From assembly GCF_000765745.2 (NCBI RefSeq), contig NZ_JRPC02000001.1, positions 87,648 to 151,647 on the forward strand: a stretch of 64,000 nucleotides of DNA, given 5' to 3'. This document shows, in pieces, positions 25,857 to 34,986 of the stretch (position 1 is the first letter of the stretch; each line of letters starts with the position of its first letter). Both the position numbers and the translations under genes were made by a program. The stretch is from Helicobacter apodemus (GTDB lineage: Bacteria; Campylobacterota; Campylobacteria; Campylobacterales; Helicobacteraceae). The notes beneath the pieces were generated by a model that was not told the DNA's origin, did no database searches, and was given only the letters and a program-made list of their open reading frames with translations.

Positions 25857-27190
25857 TAAATTCCACCCCTTAATTGATAAGTCAAATTCCCCGCATTAAA
25901 CCCAATAGCGATCCCTTCTTGTATCTTGCTAATGGGTTGTTGGTTTTTATATAAAATCAAAGAATTTCCATCCCTTTGAATACGATCTGCAAAAATAGGA
26001 CTATAACTTTTAAAAAGCCAAGAAAAATCAATCTCCCTTTTTGTCTCACCCACAGAATAAACAGGTAAAATCACAAGCTCATCAACACCCCTAAAGCATT
26101 CTACAAAATCCTCTAAATTATCACAGATTCTAGAATATTTATGGGGTTGCCAAATCGCACAAATTTTATTTTTCTTTGTTAATTCTTGGTATTTTTTAAG
26201 TGCTTGCAGTGTTGTTCTTATTTCTGTTGGATGATGTGCATAATCATCAATAATAATGCAATTGCCAATCTCTAAAACATCAAAACGTTTCTTAATCCCA
26301 ACAAAATTCTTGATATTTTTACGAATAGTCTCTAAATCCACAGAATCTAAAACACTCAAAATAGCTAAAGAGGCATCTAATGCGATATGTTCCCCAATAC
26401 CATAAACTTCAAAATAACCATAATCTTGTTGGTTATGGAATAATCTAAATCTCGTTGTTGGTTGATTGTTGCATAAAGAATATTCAATCTCACAAATTTC
26501 TTTAGAAGGATAAAGACGCACACACTCTAACTCTAATCCCCCTAAAAAACTATCTTCAGCATTAATAACACGTCTTTTAGCCAATCCTAAAAAATCCTCA
26601 TAGGCTTGATAAAACATCTTTAAATTATGCCCATAAGCTTCCATATGTTCTGGCTCGGCATTAGTTACAATGGCACAATAAGGGTTACAATTTAAAAAAC
26701 TCTTATCCGATTCATCAGCTTCAAAAACAACCTTCTCACTCTTTAGTGCCCGTGTATTAGAATGAAACTCCTTACTTTCTGCACCAATTAAAGCACTACA
26801 ATCTTGTAAAATGGCACTCAAAATCGCTGTAGTAGTGCTTTTACCATGCGCCCCTGCAACCGCATAAACCTGCTTTTCTCTCAAAATCAAAGATAAAGCT
26901 TCTTTGCGGGATAAAATCTTAATACCCCTTTTTTTTGCCTCTTGTATTTCTATATTATCCTCTTTGATAATTGCTGAATGGATTACTAACTCTGGATCTT
27001 TAAAAGATTGAATGCTATGAGGAATTGTTACTTTAATGCCTATTTTTTTTAACTCTTTTGTCATAGCACCCTCTGCAATATCTGAACCACTTACTTCTAT
27101 ACCTTGTGCATACAAAAATCTAGCTAGTGCAGAAATTCCAATCCCTCCGATGCCGATAAAATGAACGCTTTGTGGCATTTTTATAGACAC
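25856..27190 (-). CDS. murC: UDP-N-acetylmuramate-L-alanine ligase
   Basis: This peptidoglycan precursor ligase of 444 residues adds L-alanine to UDP-MurNAc. Motifs: HFIGIGGIGISALARF (UDP-binding), GAHGKSTTTAIL (ATP P-loop), EADESDKSFL, and IDDYAHHPTEIRTTL. The GTG at 27190 has AAGGA seven bases upstream and overlaps the preceding gene by 10 bases; an ATG four codons later is an alternative without a ribosome site. It stands apart from a dcw cluster, as is usual in Helicobacter. Confidence 0.94.
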   Translation of the reverse strand: MSIKMPQSVHFIGIGGIGISALARFLYAQGIEVSGSDIAEGAMTKELKKIGIKVTIPHSIQSFKDPELVIHSAIIKEDNIEIQEAKKRGIKILSRKEALSLILREKQVYAVAGAHGKSTTTAILSAILQDCSALIGAESKEFHSNTRALKSEKVVFEADESDKSFLNCNPYCAIVTNAEPEHMEAYGHNLKMFYQAYEDFLGLAKRRVINAEDSFLGGLELECVRLYPSKEICEIEYSLCNNQPTTRFRLFHNQQDYGYFEVYGIGEHIALDASLAILSVLDSVDLETIRKNIKNFVGIKKRFDVLEIGNCIIIDDYAHHPTEIRTTLQALKKYQELTKKNKICAIWQPHKYSRICDNLEDFVECFRGVDELVILPVYSVGETKREIDFSWLFKSYSPIFADRIQRDGNSLILYKNQQPISKIQEGIAIGFNAGNLTYQLRGGI

Positions 27191-28305
27191 TGCTTAATCC
27201 TTAATAAAGATTCCCTAATAATTTCCTCTTCATAAACAAGTGCTAAGCGGACATACCCACTACCGGGATTAATACCCCTATCAACTCTTGATAAAAAGCT
27301 TCCTGGAAGCACTAAAATATTTTCTTTTTCTAAAAGTTTTTTACTAAAAGCCAAGTCATCGCCTACATATAACCATACATAAAAGGTCTCCTTAGGAACT
27401 TCAACACCTAAAATCTCCTCTGCTAATTTTAAGTTTTTGGCATACTGCCTTTGAAAATATTGCGTATGGGCTTCATCACTCCACGCTAAAGCAGCTGCTT
27501 CTTGAAGAGGCAAAGGAGAGGCACAACCTACATAGGTTCTATACCGTGCATAATCTTTTAAAACCGCACTATCTCCGGCGATAAATCCACTCCTAAGCCC
27601 CGGAGCACTCGAACGTTTAGAAATAGAATTTAACGCCAAAACATTTTTAAAGCTTGTATTACCTACCGCTATGCTAGCTTCTAAGATAGAAGATGGCTTT
27701 AATCCTGTGTAAATCTCGCTATAGCATTCATCATTTAAGATTAAAAAATCATATTCTAACGCCCATTGCACCCATAATTTTAACTCTTCTAAAGTTAAAC
27801 TACTTCCTGTTGGATTGTTAGGAAAATTCAAAATAACTAAATCACATTCTTGCATTTGCTCTTTGGTTAATTGAGGTTTAAAAGCATTTTCTTCTAAGAG
27901 ATTCATATAAATGGTTTTTGCCCCTGAAGCAATCGCAGCACCTTCATAAATTTGATAAAAGGGATTAGGATGGGCAATAACTTTAGAATCCTTGCCAAAG
28001 AGATAAAATTGTGGAAAATTAAATAAAACCTCTCTTGTCCCAAAACTAGGAACAATCTCCTCTAAACGCAAATTTACATTAAATCGCTTATGGATAAAGC
28101 CCTGCAAAGCTACTTTTAAGCTCTCCTCCCCACCTGTTTTAGGGTATTTATTGAGCAAGGGTGCATTATCCCCAAGGGCTTTGGTAATAAAATCGGGGGT
28201 TTTAAATTGTGGCTCCCCAACACTTAAAGAAATTCTTTGTCCTGTTGTAGAAATAGATTGAATGAGAGTATTTAATTTTTCAAAAGGATAAGGCTGAAAA
28301 TCCAT
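27181..28305 (-). CDS. PLP aminotransferase, probable succinyldiaminopimelate transaminase
   Basis: This class I/II aminotransferase of 374 residues has LNFPNNPTGSSL, NDECYSEIY, and the PLP lysine in NSISKRSSAPGLRSGF. The SKRSxxxGLRSGF form and the position beside murC match the gene annotated in H. pylori as the DapC-type succinyl-DAP transaminase (HP0624, from memory), which would supply meso-diaminopimelate for peptidoglycan. The substrate is inferred from context. It is 1 base downstream of the helicase gene. Confidence 0.75.
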   Translation of the reverse strand: MDFQPYPFEKLNTLIQSISTTGQRISLSVGEPQFKTPDFITKALGDNAPLLNKYPKTGGEESLKVALQGFIHKRFNVNLRLEEIVPSFGTREVLFNFPQFYLFGKDSKVIAHPNPFYQIYEGAAIASGAKTIYMNLLEENAFKPQLTKEQMQECDLVILNFPNNPTGSSLTLEELKLWVQWALEYDFLILNDECYSEIYTGLKPSSILEASIAVGNTSFKNVLALNSISKRSSAPGLRSGFIAGDSAVLKDYARYRTYVGCASPLPLQEAAALAWSDEAHTQYFQRQYAKNLKLAEEILGVEVPKETFYVWLYVGDDLAFSKKLLEKENILVLPGSFLSRVDRGINPGSGYVRLALVYEEEIIRESLLRIKQCL

Positions 28306-28306
28306 T

Positions 28307-29869
28307 TTACTTCCTTTTAGAATTTCTTTTAGTCTTTGTAGAATTAGAGACTTTATGAGTCTTCTTTGCTTGACCTACTTTTCTTTCTTTTTGATTTTGT
28401 TTTTTACTATAATCGTTTTTTTTAGGATGATCTGGTTTTTGTTTTTTATAAGTAGCTTTCTCTTCTTGTCTTAATTCTCTTTGGAATTTTTGCAAATCCT
28501 TTTTTCTCAAACCAATCTTATTAGGACCTAAAACTTTCACTTCTTCAAGCAACATTGAAAGTAATTTACAAACTAATTGAGTCATATCCGCACTACTTCT
28601 TACCTGCTCATAAAGACGCAAAGCCTCATCACTAATTGGGTATTTTAAGATTTTTTCTATCCATTGCGTATCTTTTTTGCTAATGGTATCTTGAATATTA
28701 GGTATTTCATAAAGCTCAATGGTAGCCTTAGTATTTTCTTTTATCCTACGCAATTCTTTAAACTCTAAAGGTGTTGCAAGTGTAATAGCGACCCCTTTTT
28801 TGCCTGCTCTACCTGTCCTACCTATACGATGGACATAAGATTCTGGATTTAGGGGAATATGGAAGTTAAAAACATGGCTAACTCCACTAATATCAAGCCC
28901 ACGCGCTGCAATATCTGTCGCAACTAAAATATTACTCTTAGAATCTTTAAAGGCTTTAATAGACCTATGTCGCTCCCTCTGCTCCATATCTCCGTGCATT
29001 GCACACGCCTTATATCCACGCTCTATTAGCCGCTTAGCTAAAATATCGGCTTCTTTTTTCATACGCGTAAAGATAATAGCTTTAGAGGGCATCTCACTAT
29101 CAATTAAACGCACAATAGCTTCTTCGCGTTCTGCATCATTAATAATATAATACCGCTGTGAAATATCTTCATTAGTAGTGTTTTCTGGTGTGATTTTAAT
29201 AAATTTTGGATTATTAAGAATCTTTTGGGCTAAATGCTTAATAGGAATAGGCATAGTTGCTGAAAAAAGTAAAGTTTGATGGTCTTTATAGAGATATTGA
29301 AAAATCTCTTCAATATCGTCTAAAAATCCCATATCAAGCATTTCATCAGATTCATCTAACACAACAACGCGTGGAGAAAAACTTTTTAACTTATGATTAC
29401 GAAGATAATCTAATAATCTTCCCGGAGTTGCGATAACAATTTGTGGCTTTTTATCTAAGAGTTCTAATTGTTTAAAAACAGATTGTCCCCCAACAAAGCA
29501 AACCGTGCGGACTTTGTTATATTTGCCTAATTGAAAAATTTCATCACTTACTTGCATAGCAAGCTCTCGTGTGGGGGTGATAATTAATGCTTCAATACTT
29601 CCATTATGTTTTAAACTATTAATTAAAGGTAGCCCAAATGCTGCAGTTTTTCCTGTCCCTGTTTGAGCCTGTGCTATCACATCAAGCCCATCTAAAATAG
29701 CTGGAATAGCTTCTTTTTGAATAGGGCTTGGCTGAATAAAACCCAACTCTTTAATACCTCTTAATACACTTTTTTTAAACCCAAAATTCAAAAAGTCTGA
29801 AACCTCATCAACAAAATCTTTTGCCATAGATTTTTTACTACTTTTTATTTTATTTACCTTGTTTTCCAT
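28307..29869 (-). CDS. rhpA: DEAD-box RNA helicase with a DESD motif
   Basis: This 520-residue ATP-dependent RNA helicase shows a Q motif (IQPSPIQKEAI), Walker A AQTGTGKT, PTRELA, motif II DESD (172-175) in place of DEAD, SAT, and the C-terminal ARGLDI and HRIGRTGRAGK motifs. A Lys/Arg-rich tail (about 455-520) would bind RNA. It corresponds to H. pylori RhpA, which works with RNase J in the RNA degradosome. A TATAAT box stands about 35 bases upstream. Confidence 0.9.
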   Translation of the reverse strand: MENKVNKIKSSKKSMAKDFVDEVSDFLNFGFKKSVLRGIKELGFIQPSPIQKEAIPAILDGLDVIAQAQTGTGKTAAFGLPLINSLKHNGSIEALIITPTRELAMQVSDEIFQLGKYNKVRTVCFVGGQSVFKQLELLDKKPQIVIATPGRLLDYLRNHKLKSFSPRVVVLDESDEMLDMGFLDDIEEIFQYLYKDHQTLLFSATMPIPIKHLAQKILNNPKFIKITPENTTNEDISQRYYIINDAEREEAIVRLIDSEMPSKAIIFTRMKKEADILAKRLIERGYKACAMHGDMEQRERHRSIKAFKDSKSNILVATDIAARGLDISGVSHVFNFHIPLNPESYVHRIGRTGRAGKKGVAITLATPLEFKELRRIKENTKATIELYEIPNIQDTISKKDTQWIEKILKYPISDEALRLYEQVRSSADMTQLVCKLLSMLLEEVKVLGPNKIGLRKKDLQKFQRELRQEEKATYKKQKPDHPKKNDYSKKQNQKERKVGQAKKTHKVSNSTKTKRNSKRK

Positions 29870-29902
29870 AAATTTTAACCAAATTCCTAAATATATTCTT
29901 CA

Positions 29903-29908
29903 ATTATA
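29903..29908 (-). promoter_or_regulatory. -10 box of the helicase operon
   Basis: GTTATAATTG on the minus strand, 34-39 bases before the helicase ATG, in an 87-base gap that separates the two operons. Confidence 0.4.
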
Positions 29909-29956
29909 ACACAACATTCGCAAACAAACCCTACTTTAAGCCAATAAACTTTTATC

Positions 29957-31387
29957 TCAAAAGACAACAATTTTAGGATTATTAATGCCTTTAAAACTTT
30001 TTATTTCCGTAATTAATTCTTGTAAATTTGTCCATAAAGATTTTTTGTCAATATAAATAGTATCAAATACAAAATCTCGCATCATACTTGAGAACATAAT
30101 TTGTTTATAGGCGATCTTGACACAATGAAATTTTCCCTCTCCTAAAATCTTCATCTTCATATCCATTGTGTCTTTTTCATTAGTGCTTAGAATAAGAAAA
30201 AATTTTTTAGCACTCTCTTTAAGTTTTTGGTAATAAAGATAGATATTTTTATCACCCTCACTTAATCGCTCTTTATTCAACCTGTCTAAATATTGTTCCA
30301 TAAAACTAATAGATACTGGGGCTAGCTGATTTTCTGGATACTTAAAATAACAATTTTTCATAGCTTTAGACTGCAAAGATTTTTGATAAATCTTATTATC
30401 TAAAATCGTAATACAAATATCTAACCCATTTTTGATTTTTTTATAAAGCATTTTATGGACTTTTTGAAAAGATTTTTGAAAACCTTGATGATAACCTTTA
30501 TAAAATGCCGCTTTAATAACACTTAGATTGGATATTCTTTGGGAAATAATTTTGTTTTCTTCTGCTAATCTTTGTAATTCTCCTTCAAGTTTTTCTTGCT
30601 TTTGTAATATTTCTTGAGGTTTTTTTGCTAAAGATTCTAATTTACGCACAATTGCCGCTAATTCTGTATTACAAGCTTGGATTCTTCGCTGAATTATTTT
30701 TAAAGTATCTTTTGCATTTTCTAAGGCAGCATTTAATGCTTGATAATGTAATTGATACTTAATAAAATACTCTAAAAAAAGATTCTCAACATTTACCTTA
30801 TGATCGAAGTCTGATAAAAAGTTTTCAAGCCTTACAACTACACTTAATTCCTCGATAAAATCATCTTTTTTAAGTGTTTTATCATTAAAAAGAAGATTAT
30901 CCAAAGCCTTAAAAACAAATCTTTTGGTATAAATAAATTCTAATAAGACTTTTTGCTCTACGATACACAAATCATTTAGAAAACTTACGGCTAGAAAATG
31001 TTGCTGAAAATACCTTTTAATGACACTATCAATACTAAGGGTTAAAGGTATATTTTTAATTGCATCATAATTAGTAGTTTTATAAATTTCTGCAATAGCT
31101 AAATCACGTTTATTACTTTGGATTGCTTCTAATTGTTCATCTGTTTGGTTACGCCAAAAATCTGATTCACTAATAAAAGTACTTCCATCAAACTCTTGAA
31201 ATTTAGAGGCTTTGCAATCTGCAATTTGATTGTTCTCATCACAACGAAACTCTACAAACATACCCTCCATAGGGATAACTTTCTTATCGTGCCAAGCCTC
31301 TTTGGTAAATTCAAAAAGCATTTTAGAGGCATTAATGACCACCCCTTTACCATTACTACTAAAATATCTAACTATTCTACCATGCAT
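29957..31387 (-). CDS. Conserved protein: cold-shock-like domain plus coiled coil, unknown function
   Basis: The 476-residue protein begins with a small beta-barrel resembling a cold-shock/S1-like nucleic-acid-binding fold (GRIVRYFSSNGKGVVI at 3-18, then a strand EGMFVEFRC). It continues with helical segments, including a strong coiled coil at about 220-290. A mixed C-terminal domain ends NNPKIVVF. No transmembrane segment and no enzymatic motif was seen. In H. pylori a similar protein (HP0248, from memory) also lies next to the rhpA homologue, which hints at an RNA-related role; this is inference. Its start overlaps plsC by 16 bases. Confidence 0.65.
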   Translation of the reverse strand: MHGRIVRYFSSNGKGVVINASKMLFEFTKEAWHDKKVIPMEGMFVEFRCDENNQIADCKASKFQEFDGSTFISESDFWRNQTDEQLEAIQSNKRDLAIAEIYKTTNYDAIKNIPLTLSIDSVIKRYFQQHFLAVSFLNDLCIVEQKVLLEFIYTKRFVFKALDNLLFNDKTLKKDDFIEELSVVVRLENFLSDFDHKVNVENLFLEYFIKYQLHYQALNAALENAKDTLKIIQRRIQACNTELAAIVRKLESLAKKPQEILQKQEKLEGELQRLAEENKIISQRISNLSVIKAAFYKGYHQGFQKSFQKVHKMLYKKIKNGLDICITILDNKIYQKSLQSKAMKNCYFKYPENQLAPVSISFMEQYLDRLNKERLSEGDKNIYLYYQKLKESAKKFFLILSTNEKDTMDMKMKILGEGKFHCVKIAYKQIMFSSMMRDFVFDTIYIDKKSLWTNLQELITEIKSFKGINNPKIVVF

Positions 31388-32076
31388 ACATTTTTTCTCT
31401 CTTGATAAATCTTTAAATACTCTTGCTGCATTTGTTCTCTTAAGCTTTCATACCAATTCTCTTCATTAGGCGTAAATGCAGGAAGATATTTTATACTAAA
31501 GGGATGATTATCAAACTTCATAGAACCTATATCTAAACAATCTCTAGTTCCACAAAAAATGATAGGCTGAACCTTTAGATGAAAATGCTCAATTAAAAAT
31601 TTAGCACCGCTTTTAAAGGGTAAGAATTTCTCTTTTCCCAAAGATCGAGTCCCCTCTGGAAAGATACATAAAACCCTCCCTTTAGACAATCTATCTTTAG
31701 CCTCTTTAAGTAAAAATACACTCTCTCTCTTACTTTCACGATTAATTAAAATCATCTTAGGAGCTTTGAGGGCATGTCCATATAAAAAAGGCTCACCCAA
31801 CTCTTTCTTTGCAATCCAACATAAATCATTAGGGTGAAATGCTTCAAAATAAACTACATCCATAAAGCTTTGATGATTCATCACTAAAACTTGTGCAGTT
31901 TTATCTAATTCTCCTATTATTTTAGCACTAACCCCAAAAAGTTTAAAAAAGGCAGAAGCGGTAACCCTCCTCACCTTTCTATGGTATTTAGGGAATAGAT
32001 ACATAAATAAAATGCTCCAAGGTATTACAAGCAACACATAAAGCACTGCACTAAAAGCCCTAATCTTGGATATCAT
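31372..32076 (-). CDS. plsC: 1-acyl-glycerol-3-phosphate acyltransferase
   Basis: This 234-residue inner membrane enzyme makes phosphatidic acid from lysophosphatidate. An N-terminal hydrophobic segment (about 8-28) is followed by the catalytic NHQSFMD (N67-H68-x4-D73) and the acceptor-binding FPEGTRS (139-145). It overlaps the gene before it by 17 bases and the one after by 16, so it sits inside a tightly packed operon. Confidence 0.9.
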   Translation of the reverse strand: MISKIRAFSAVLYVLLVIPWSILFMYLFPKYHRKVRRVTASAFFKLFGVSAKIIGELDKTAQVLVMNHQSFMDVVYFEAFHPNDLCWIAKKELGEPFLYGHALKAPKMILINRESKRESVFLLKEAKDRLSKGRVLCIFPEGTRSLGKEKFLPFKSGAKFLIEHFHLKVQPIIFCGTRDCLDIGSMKFDNHPFSIKYLPAFTPNEENWYESLREQMQQEYLKIYQERKNVCMVE

Positions 32077-33361
32077 TTTTTCTTACCCACCCAATACGTT
32101 CATCTTCTAACATTACCTTATAATAATCCCTAACATCGGATAAAACTTCTACTTTCATTGGTTCTTGCGTGATTAAAATAATCGTGGAGTTAAAAGTCGG
32201 CTGAATATGTATCGCAGTATTTACCTTTAAAACTGCAGAGGTTCTAACTGAAAGTAAGAAAAATAAAAGCACTAAAAGAAGAATCCCTAAAAGCATAAAA
32301 ATCCATTTTCGTTTATAAAAATACAAACCAAAAAATATAAGCGCTAAAAAAACTATCAAAGAAACTTGATAAAATTGGATATTATTTTTAGGCTTTATAT
32401 CGCTCTGTGTGCTAACGCGTTCATCTTGTGGAATATTATCGACTTGCAATTCAATATATTGAGATTTTTCTGTATTGAAATATTCAAAAGAGATAACCCC
32501 TAAGCTCTTTGGCACAATCGCATAATAAAACGCAACAGCCTCTTTATAATCCCCACTCTTACTTTCAATACCTTGTTGGTAAGATTGCAAATAAAAGTCA
32601 AAAAGATTCCCTAAATTGCTTTGTAATTGCAAAACAACAAGATTGTGCCCAGAATCATAATTAGTAATTTTAGAATCTAAAATTTTTAAATCTTTAGCTA
32701 GGACTTGAGAATATCCGCCTTTTCGCTCTAACTTAATGGCTCTACCAGTGATAAAATCTGTGCTCTCTTGAAATTCCCCTTCTATAGTATTAACCATAAC
32801 TTCAACTTTAGGAATAGTAAAGTTAGGTTGATTAATTTTAAAATAAAAGGTATTACTAAGACTAGAATCTTGATTTAAAGTCCAGGTTTCTTTTGGGTTT
32901 AATACTTCAACACTCGCATTATCTAAAATAAATTTTGTTTCAATGGTAGAATATTGACTTAATACCAACAACTTCAAAGTAATAGGAATAATTTGATGAA
33001 CATACAAAATACTATAAGGAGGATTCACTATATCTAAATAAACATTTTTAGTAATAAGATTTTGCTTTGTTGCCTCTTGGAGTTTTAATTTTTCCTCTTC
33101 ATAAGCTTCTTGTTTATTTTTTTTCTCATTTTCTTGGCTTTCTTGTGAGGTATTAAAATCCAAAGGAGAAGAACTTTCTTCTATCACCACTTCAGGTAAA
33201 ATATTTTCTCTTGTTATATTCCCCTCAACCAAAATAACATCTTTAGAGGTTTCTTTCTGCGTAATAGTAGAATTAAAAGTATTATCTTTAGAGGTGGGAA
33301 ATACAAACCCATCTTTAGCAAATAATTGAAGTACTAAAATACTATAGAAAAAAAATTTCAT
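32060..33361 (-). CDS. Membrane protein with C-terminal SH3-like domain
   Basis: This 433-residue protein has an N-terminal signal sequence, a low-complexity Glu/Lys-rich stretch (about 60-95) and a beta-rich periplasmic region with BatD/oxygen-tolerance-like strands. Two adjacent transmembrane helices (about 330-350 and 353-372) follow, then a short C-terminal SH3-like domain (VKVNTAIHIQPTFNSTI and WVRKNDIQD). The fold suggests binding to cell wall or protein partners. A similar gene lies between plsC and ctp in H. pylori (HP1349, from memory). Function unknown. The start overlaps the purQ stop by 4 bases. Confidence 0.6.
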   Translation of the reverse strand: MKFFFYSILVLQLFAKDGFVFPTSKDNTFNSTITQKETSKDVILVEGNITRENILPEVVIEESSSPLDFNTSQESQENEKKNKQEAYEEEKLKLQEATKQNLITKNVYLDIVNPPYSILYVHQIIPITLKLLVLSQYSTIETKFILDNASVEVLNPKETWTLNQDSSLSNTFYFKINQPNFTIPKVEVMVNTIEGEFQESTDFITGRAIKLERKGGYSQVLAKDLKILDSKITNYDSGHNLVVLQLQSNLGNLFDFYLQSYQQGIESKSGDYKEAVAFYYAIVPKSLGVISFEYFNTEKSQYIELQVDNIPQDERVSTQSDIKPKNNIQFYQVSLIVFLALIFFGLYFYKRKWIFMLLGILLLVLLFFLLSVRTSAVLKVNTAIHIQPTFNSTIILITQEPMKVEVLSDVRDYYKVMLEDERIGWVRKNDIQD

Positions 33362-34017
33362 AAAATTTCTAAAAATCCCTCTAACATCTTTAATCCGGCA
33401 GTGCCACCCAAAACTTCCTCCACAGCCCTTTCAGGATGAGGCATAAGCCCAAAAACATTTTTATTTTTATTACAAATCCCAGCAATATTTTCTAAAGAAC
33501 CATTAATATTTTGAGTATATTTTAACAAAATCTGTCCATTTTCCTTTAATTGTTCTAACCCTTCTTTATGAATATAATAATTTCCTTCAGCGTGGGCAAT
33601 AGGAATATTAATAATTGCTTTTGTGCAAAAATTTTTCAAAAAAATATTATGGGTATCCACAATCTCTAAATCTACATTTTTTGAGATAAAATGCAAATTT
33701 TCATTATGCTTCATAGCACCAGGTAATAATCCACTCTCTAAAAGTATTTGGAATCCATTACACACTCCAAGCACATAGCCACCATTATTTGCAAAATCTA
33801 TAACAGAGTGCATAATAGGTGAAAACCTTGCAATGGCTCCACTTCTTAGATAATCTCCATAACTAAAGCCACCAGGAATTATAACTAATTTGGTATGCTT
33901 AGGCAGTGCCCTCTCTTGATGCCAAATAATTTGACTTTTAACACCTAAAAGAGAGAAAGCATATTCCATATCATATTCGCAATTAGTCCCTAAAAATTGT
34001 AAAATCGCTACACCCAT
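33358..34017 (-). CDS. purQ: Phosphoribosylformylglycinamidine synthase, glutaminase subunit
   Basis: This class I glutamine amidotransferase of 219 residues supplies ammonia for step 4 of purine synthesis. Seen: IIPGGFSYGDYLRSGAIARF, the nucleophilic Cys in GVCNGFQILLE, and the His/Glu pair in MPHPERAVE. It works with PurS (just upstream) and a PurL encoded elsewhere. It is 1 base from purS. Confidence 0.94.
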   Translation of the reverse strand: MGVAILQFLGTNCEYDMEYAFSLLGVKSQIIWHQERALPKHTKLVIIPGGFSYGDYLRSGAIARFSPIMHSVIDFANNGGYVLGVCNGFQILLESGLLPGAMKHNENLHFISKNVDLEIVDTHNIFLKNFCTKAIINIPIAHAEGNYYIHKEGLEQLKENGQILLKYTQNINGSLENIAGICNKNKNVFGLMPHPERAVEEVLGGTAGLKMLEGFLEIL

Positions 34018-34018
34018 T

Positions 34019-34255
34019 TTATAGCTTTATCTGGTAATCTTCGATGACCGTATTTGCTAAGAGAGTGTCACACATAAGATGCACCTGTTTTTTTACCTCT
34101 TCTACTTCTTTGCTATCTATTTCTAAAATAATAGCTTTACCCACATTCACTTCTTGAATATTTGTATGCCCTAAAGACTCTAAAGCATTATGTATAGCCT
34201 TACCTTGAGGATCTAAAACACCATTTTTTAACCGCACAATCACTTCAACTCTCAT
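34019..34255 (-). CDS. purS: Phosphoribosylformylglycinamidine synthase, PurS subunit
   Basis: This small 78-residue subunit bridges PurQ and PurL. The family sequence is clear: [20 protein letters not shown] and [19 protein letters not shown]. The start overlaps the purC stop by 4 bases (ATGA). Confidence 0.93.
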   Translation of the reverse strand: MRVEVIVRLKNGVLDPQGKAIHNALESLGHTNIQEVNVGKAIILEIDSKEVEEVKKQVHLMCDTLLANTVIEDYQIKL

Positions 34256-34974
34256 AAACTTAGCAAAATCCTTTTTAATATTTCTTCATAAGCCATTTTT
34301 ACATTACCCAAATCCTCTCGGAATCTATCTTTATCTAATTTCTCTTTTGTGTTTTTATCCCAAAAACGACAAGAATCAGGCGTAATTTCATCCGCTACTA
34401 AAATTTCCTTTTCCTTATTTAAACCAAATTCTAATTTAAAATCCACCAACATCAAATCTCTGCTATCAAAGAACTCACGCAAGATTTCATTAACCTCACG
34501 AGCAATTTTTCTTAAATATTCTAACACTTCTACAGATTTCACACAATTTAAAATCAAAGCGTGTTCATCATTGATAAGCGGATCACTTAAAGAATCATCT
34601 TTATAATAAAACTCCACTAAGGTAAAGGGTAGCTTTTCTCCCTCTTTAATCCCTAATCTTTTCGTTAATGATCCTGTTGCGATATTTCTTACTACAACTT
34701 CAATGGGAATAATTTCAACAAATTGACATAACATTAGATTATCTGCTAAAGTTTCTTTGTAATGCGTCCTAATACCCTTTGTCTCTAAAAGTTTAAAAAT
34801 TTCAGAAGAAATTTTACAATTTAAAGCACCTTTTCCCTCTTCATTCCCTCTTTTTTGGGCGTTAAAGGCAGTCAAATCATCTTTAAACTCTGCTAAGAGG
34901 AGGTTTTCATCACTAGTTTTATAAAGCTTTTTTCCTTTTCCTTCATATAATTTTTCTTTTTTCTCTACTTGCAT
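34252..34974 (-). CDS. purC: SAICAR synthetase
   Basis: This purine-pathway ligase of 240 residues joins aspartate to CAIR. Motifs: [13 protein letters not shown] (ATP loop), [36 protein letters not shown] and [12 protein letters not shown]. The order purC-purS-purQ is a standard pur operon; ctpA lies 12 bases upstream on the same strand. Confidence 0.95.
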   Translation of the reverse strand: MQVEKKEKLYEGKGKKLYKTSDENLLLAEFKDDLTAFNAQKRGNEEGKGALNCKISSEIFKLLETKGIRTHYKETLADNLMLCQFVEIIPIEVVVRNIATGSLTKRLGIKEGEKLPFTLVEFYYKDDSLSDPLINDEHALILNCVKSVEVLEYLRKIAREVNEILREFFDSRDLMLVDFKLEFGLNKEKEILVADEITPDSCRFWDKNTKEKLDKDRFREDLGNVKMAYEEILKRILLSL

Positions 34975-34986
34975 AAACGCATTCCT

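Noticed and set aside
28307..29869. DESD in place of DEAD as an inactivating change in the helicase
   Set aside because: DESD still has the acidic metal/ATP residues and, from memory, is the normal form in the Helicobacter homologue.
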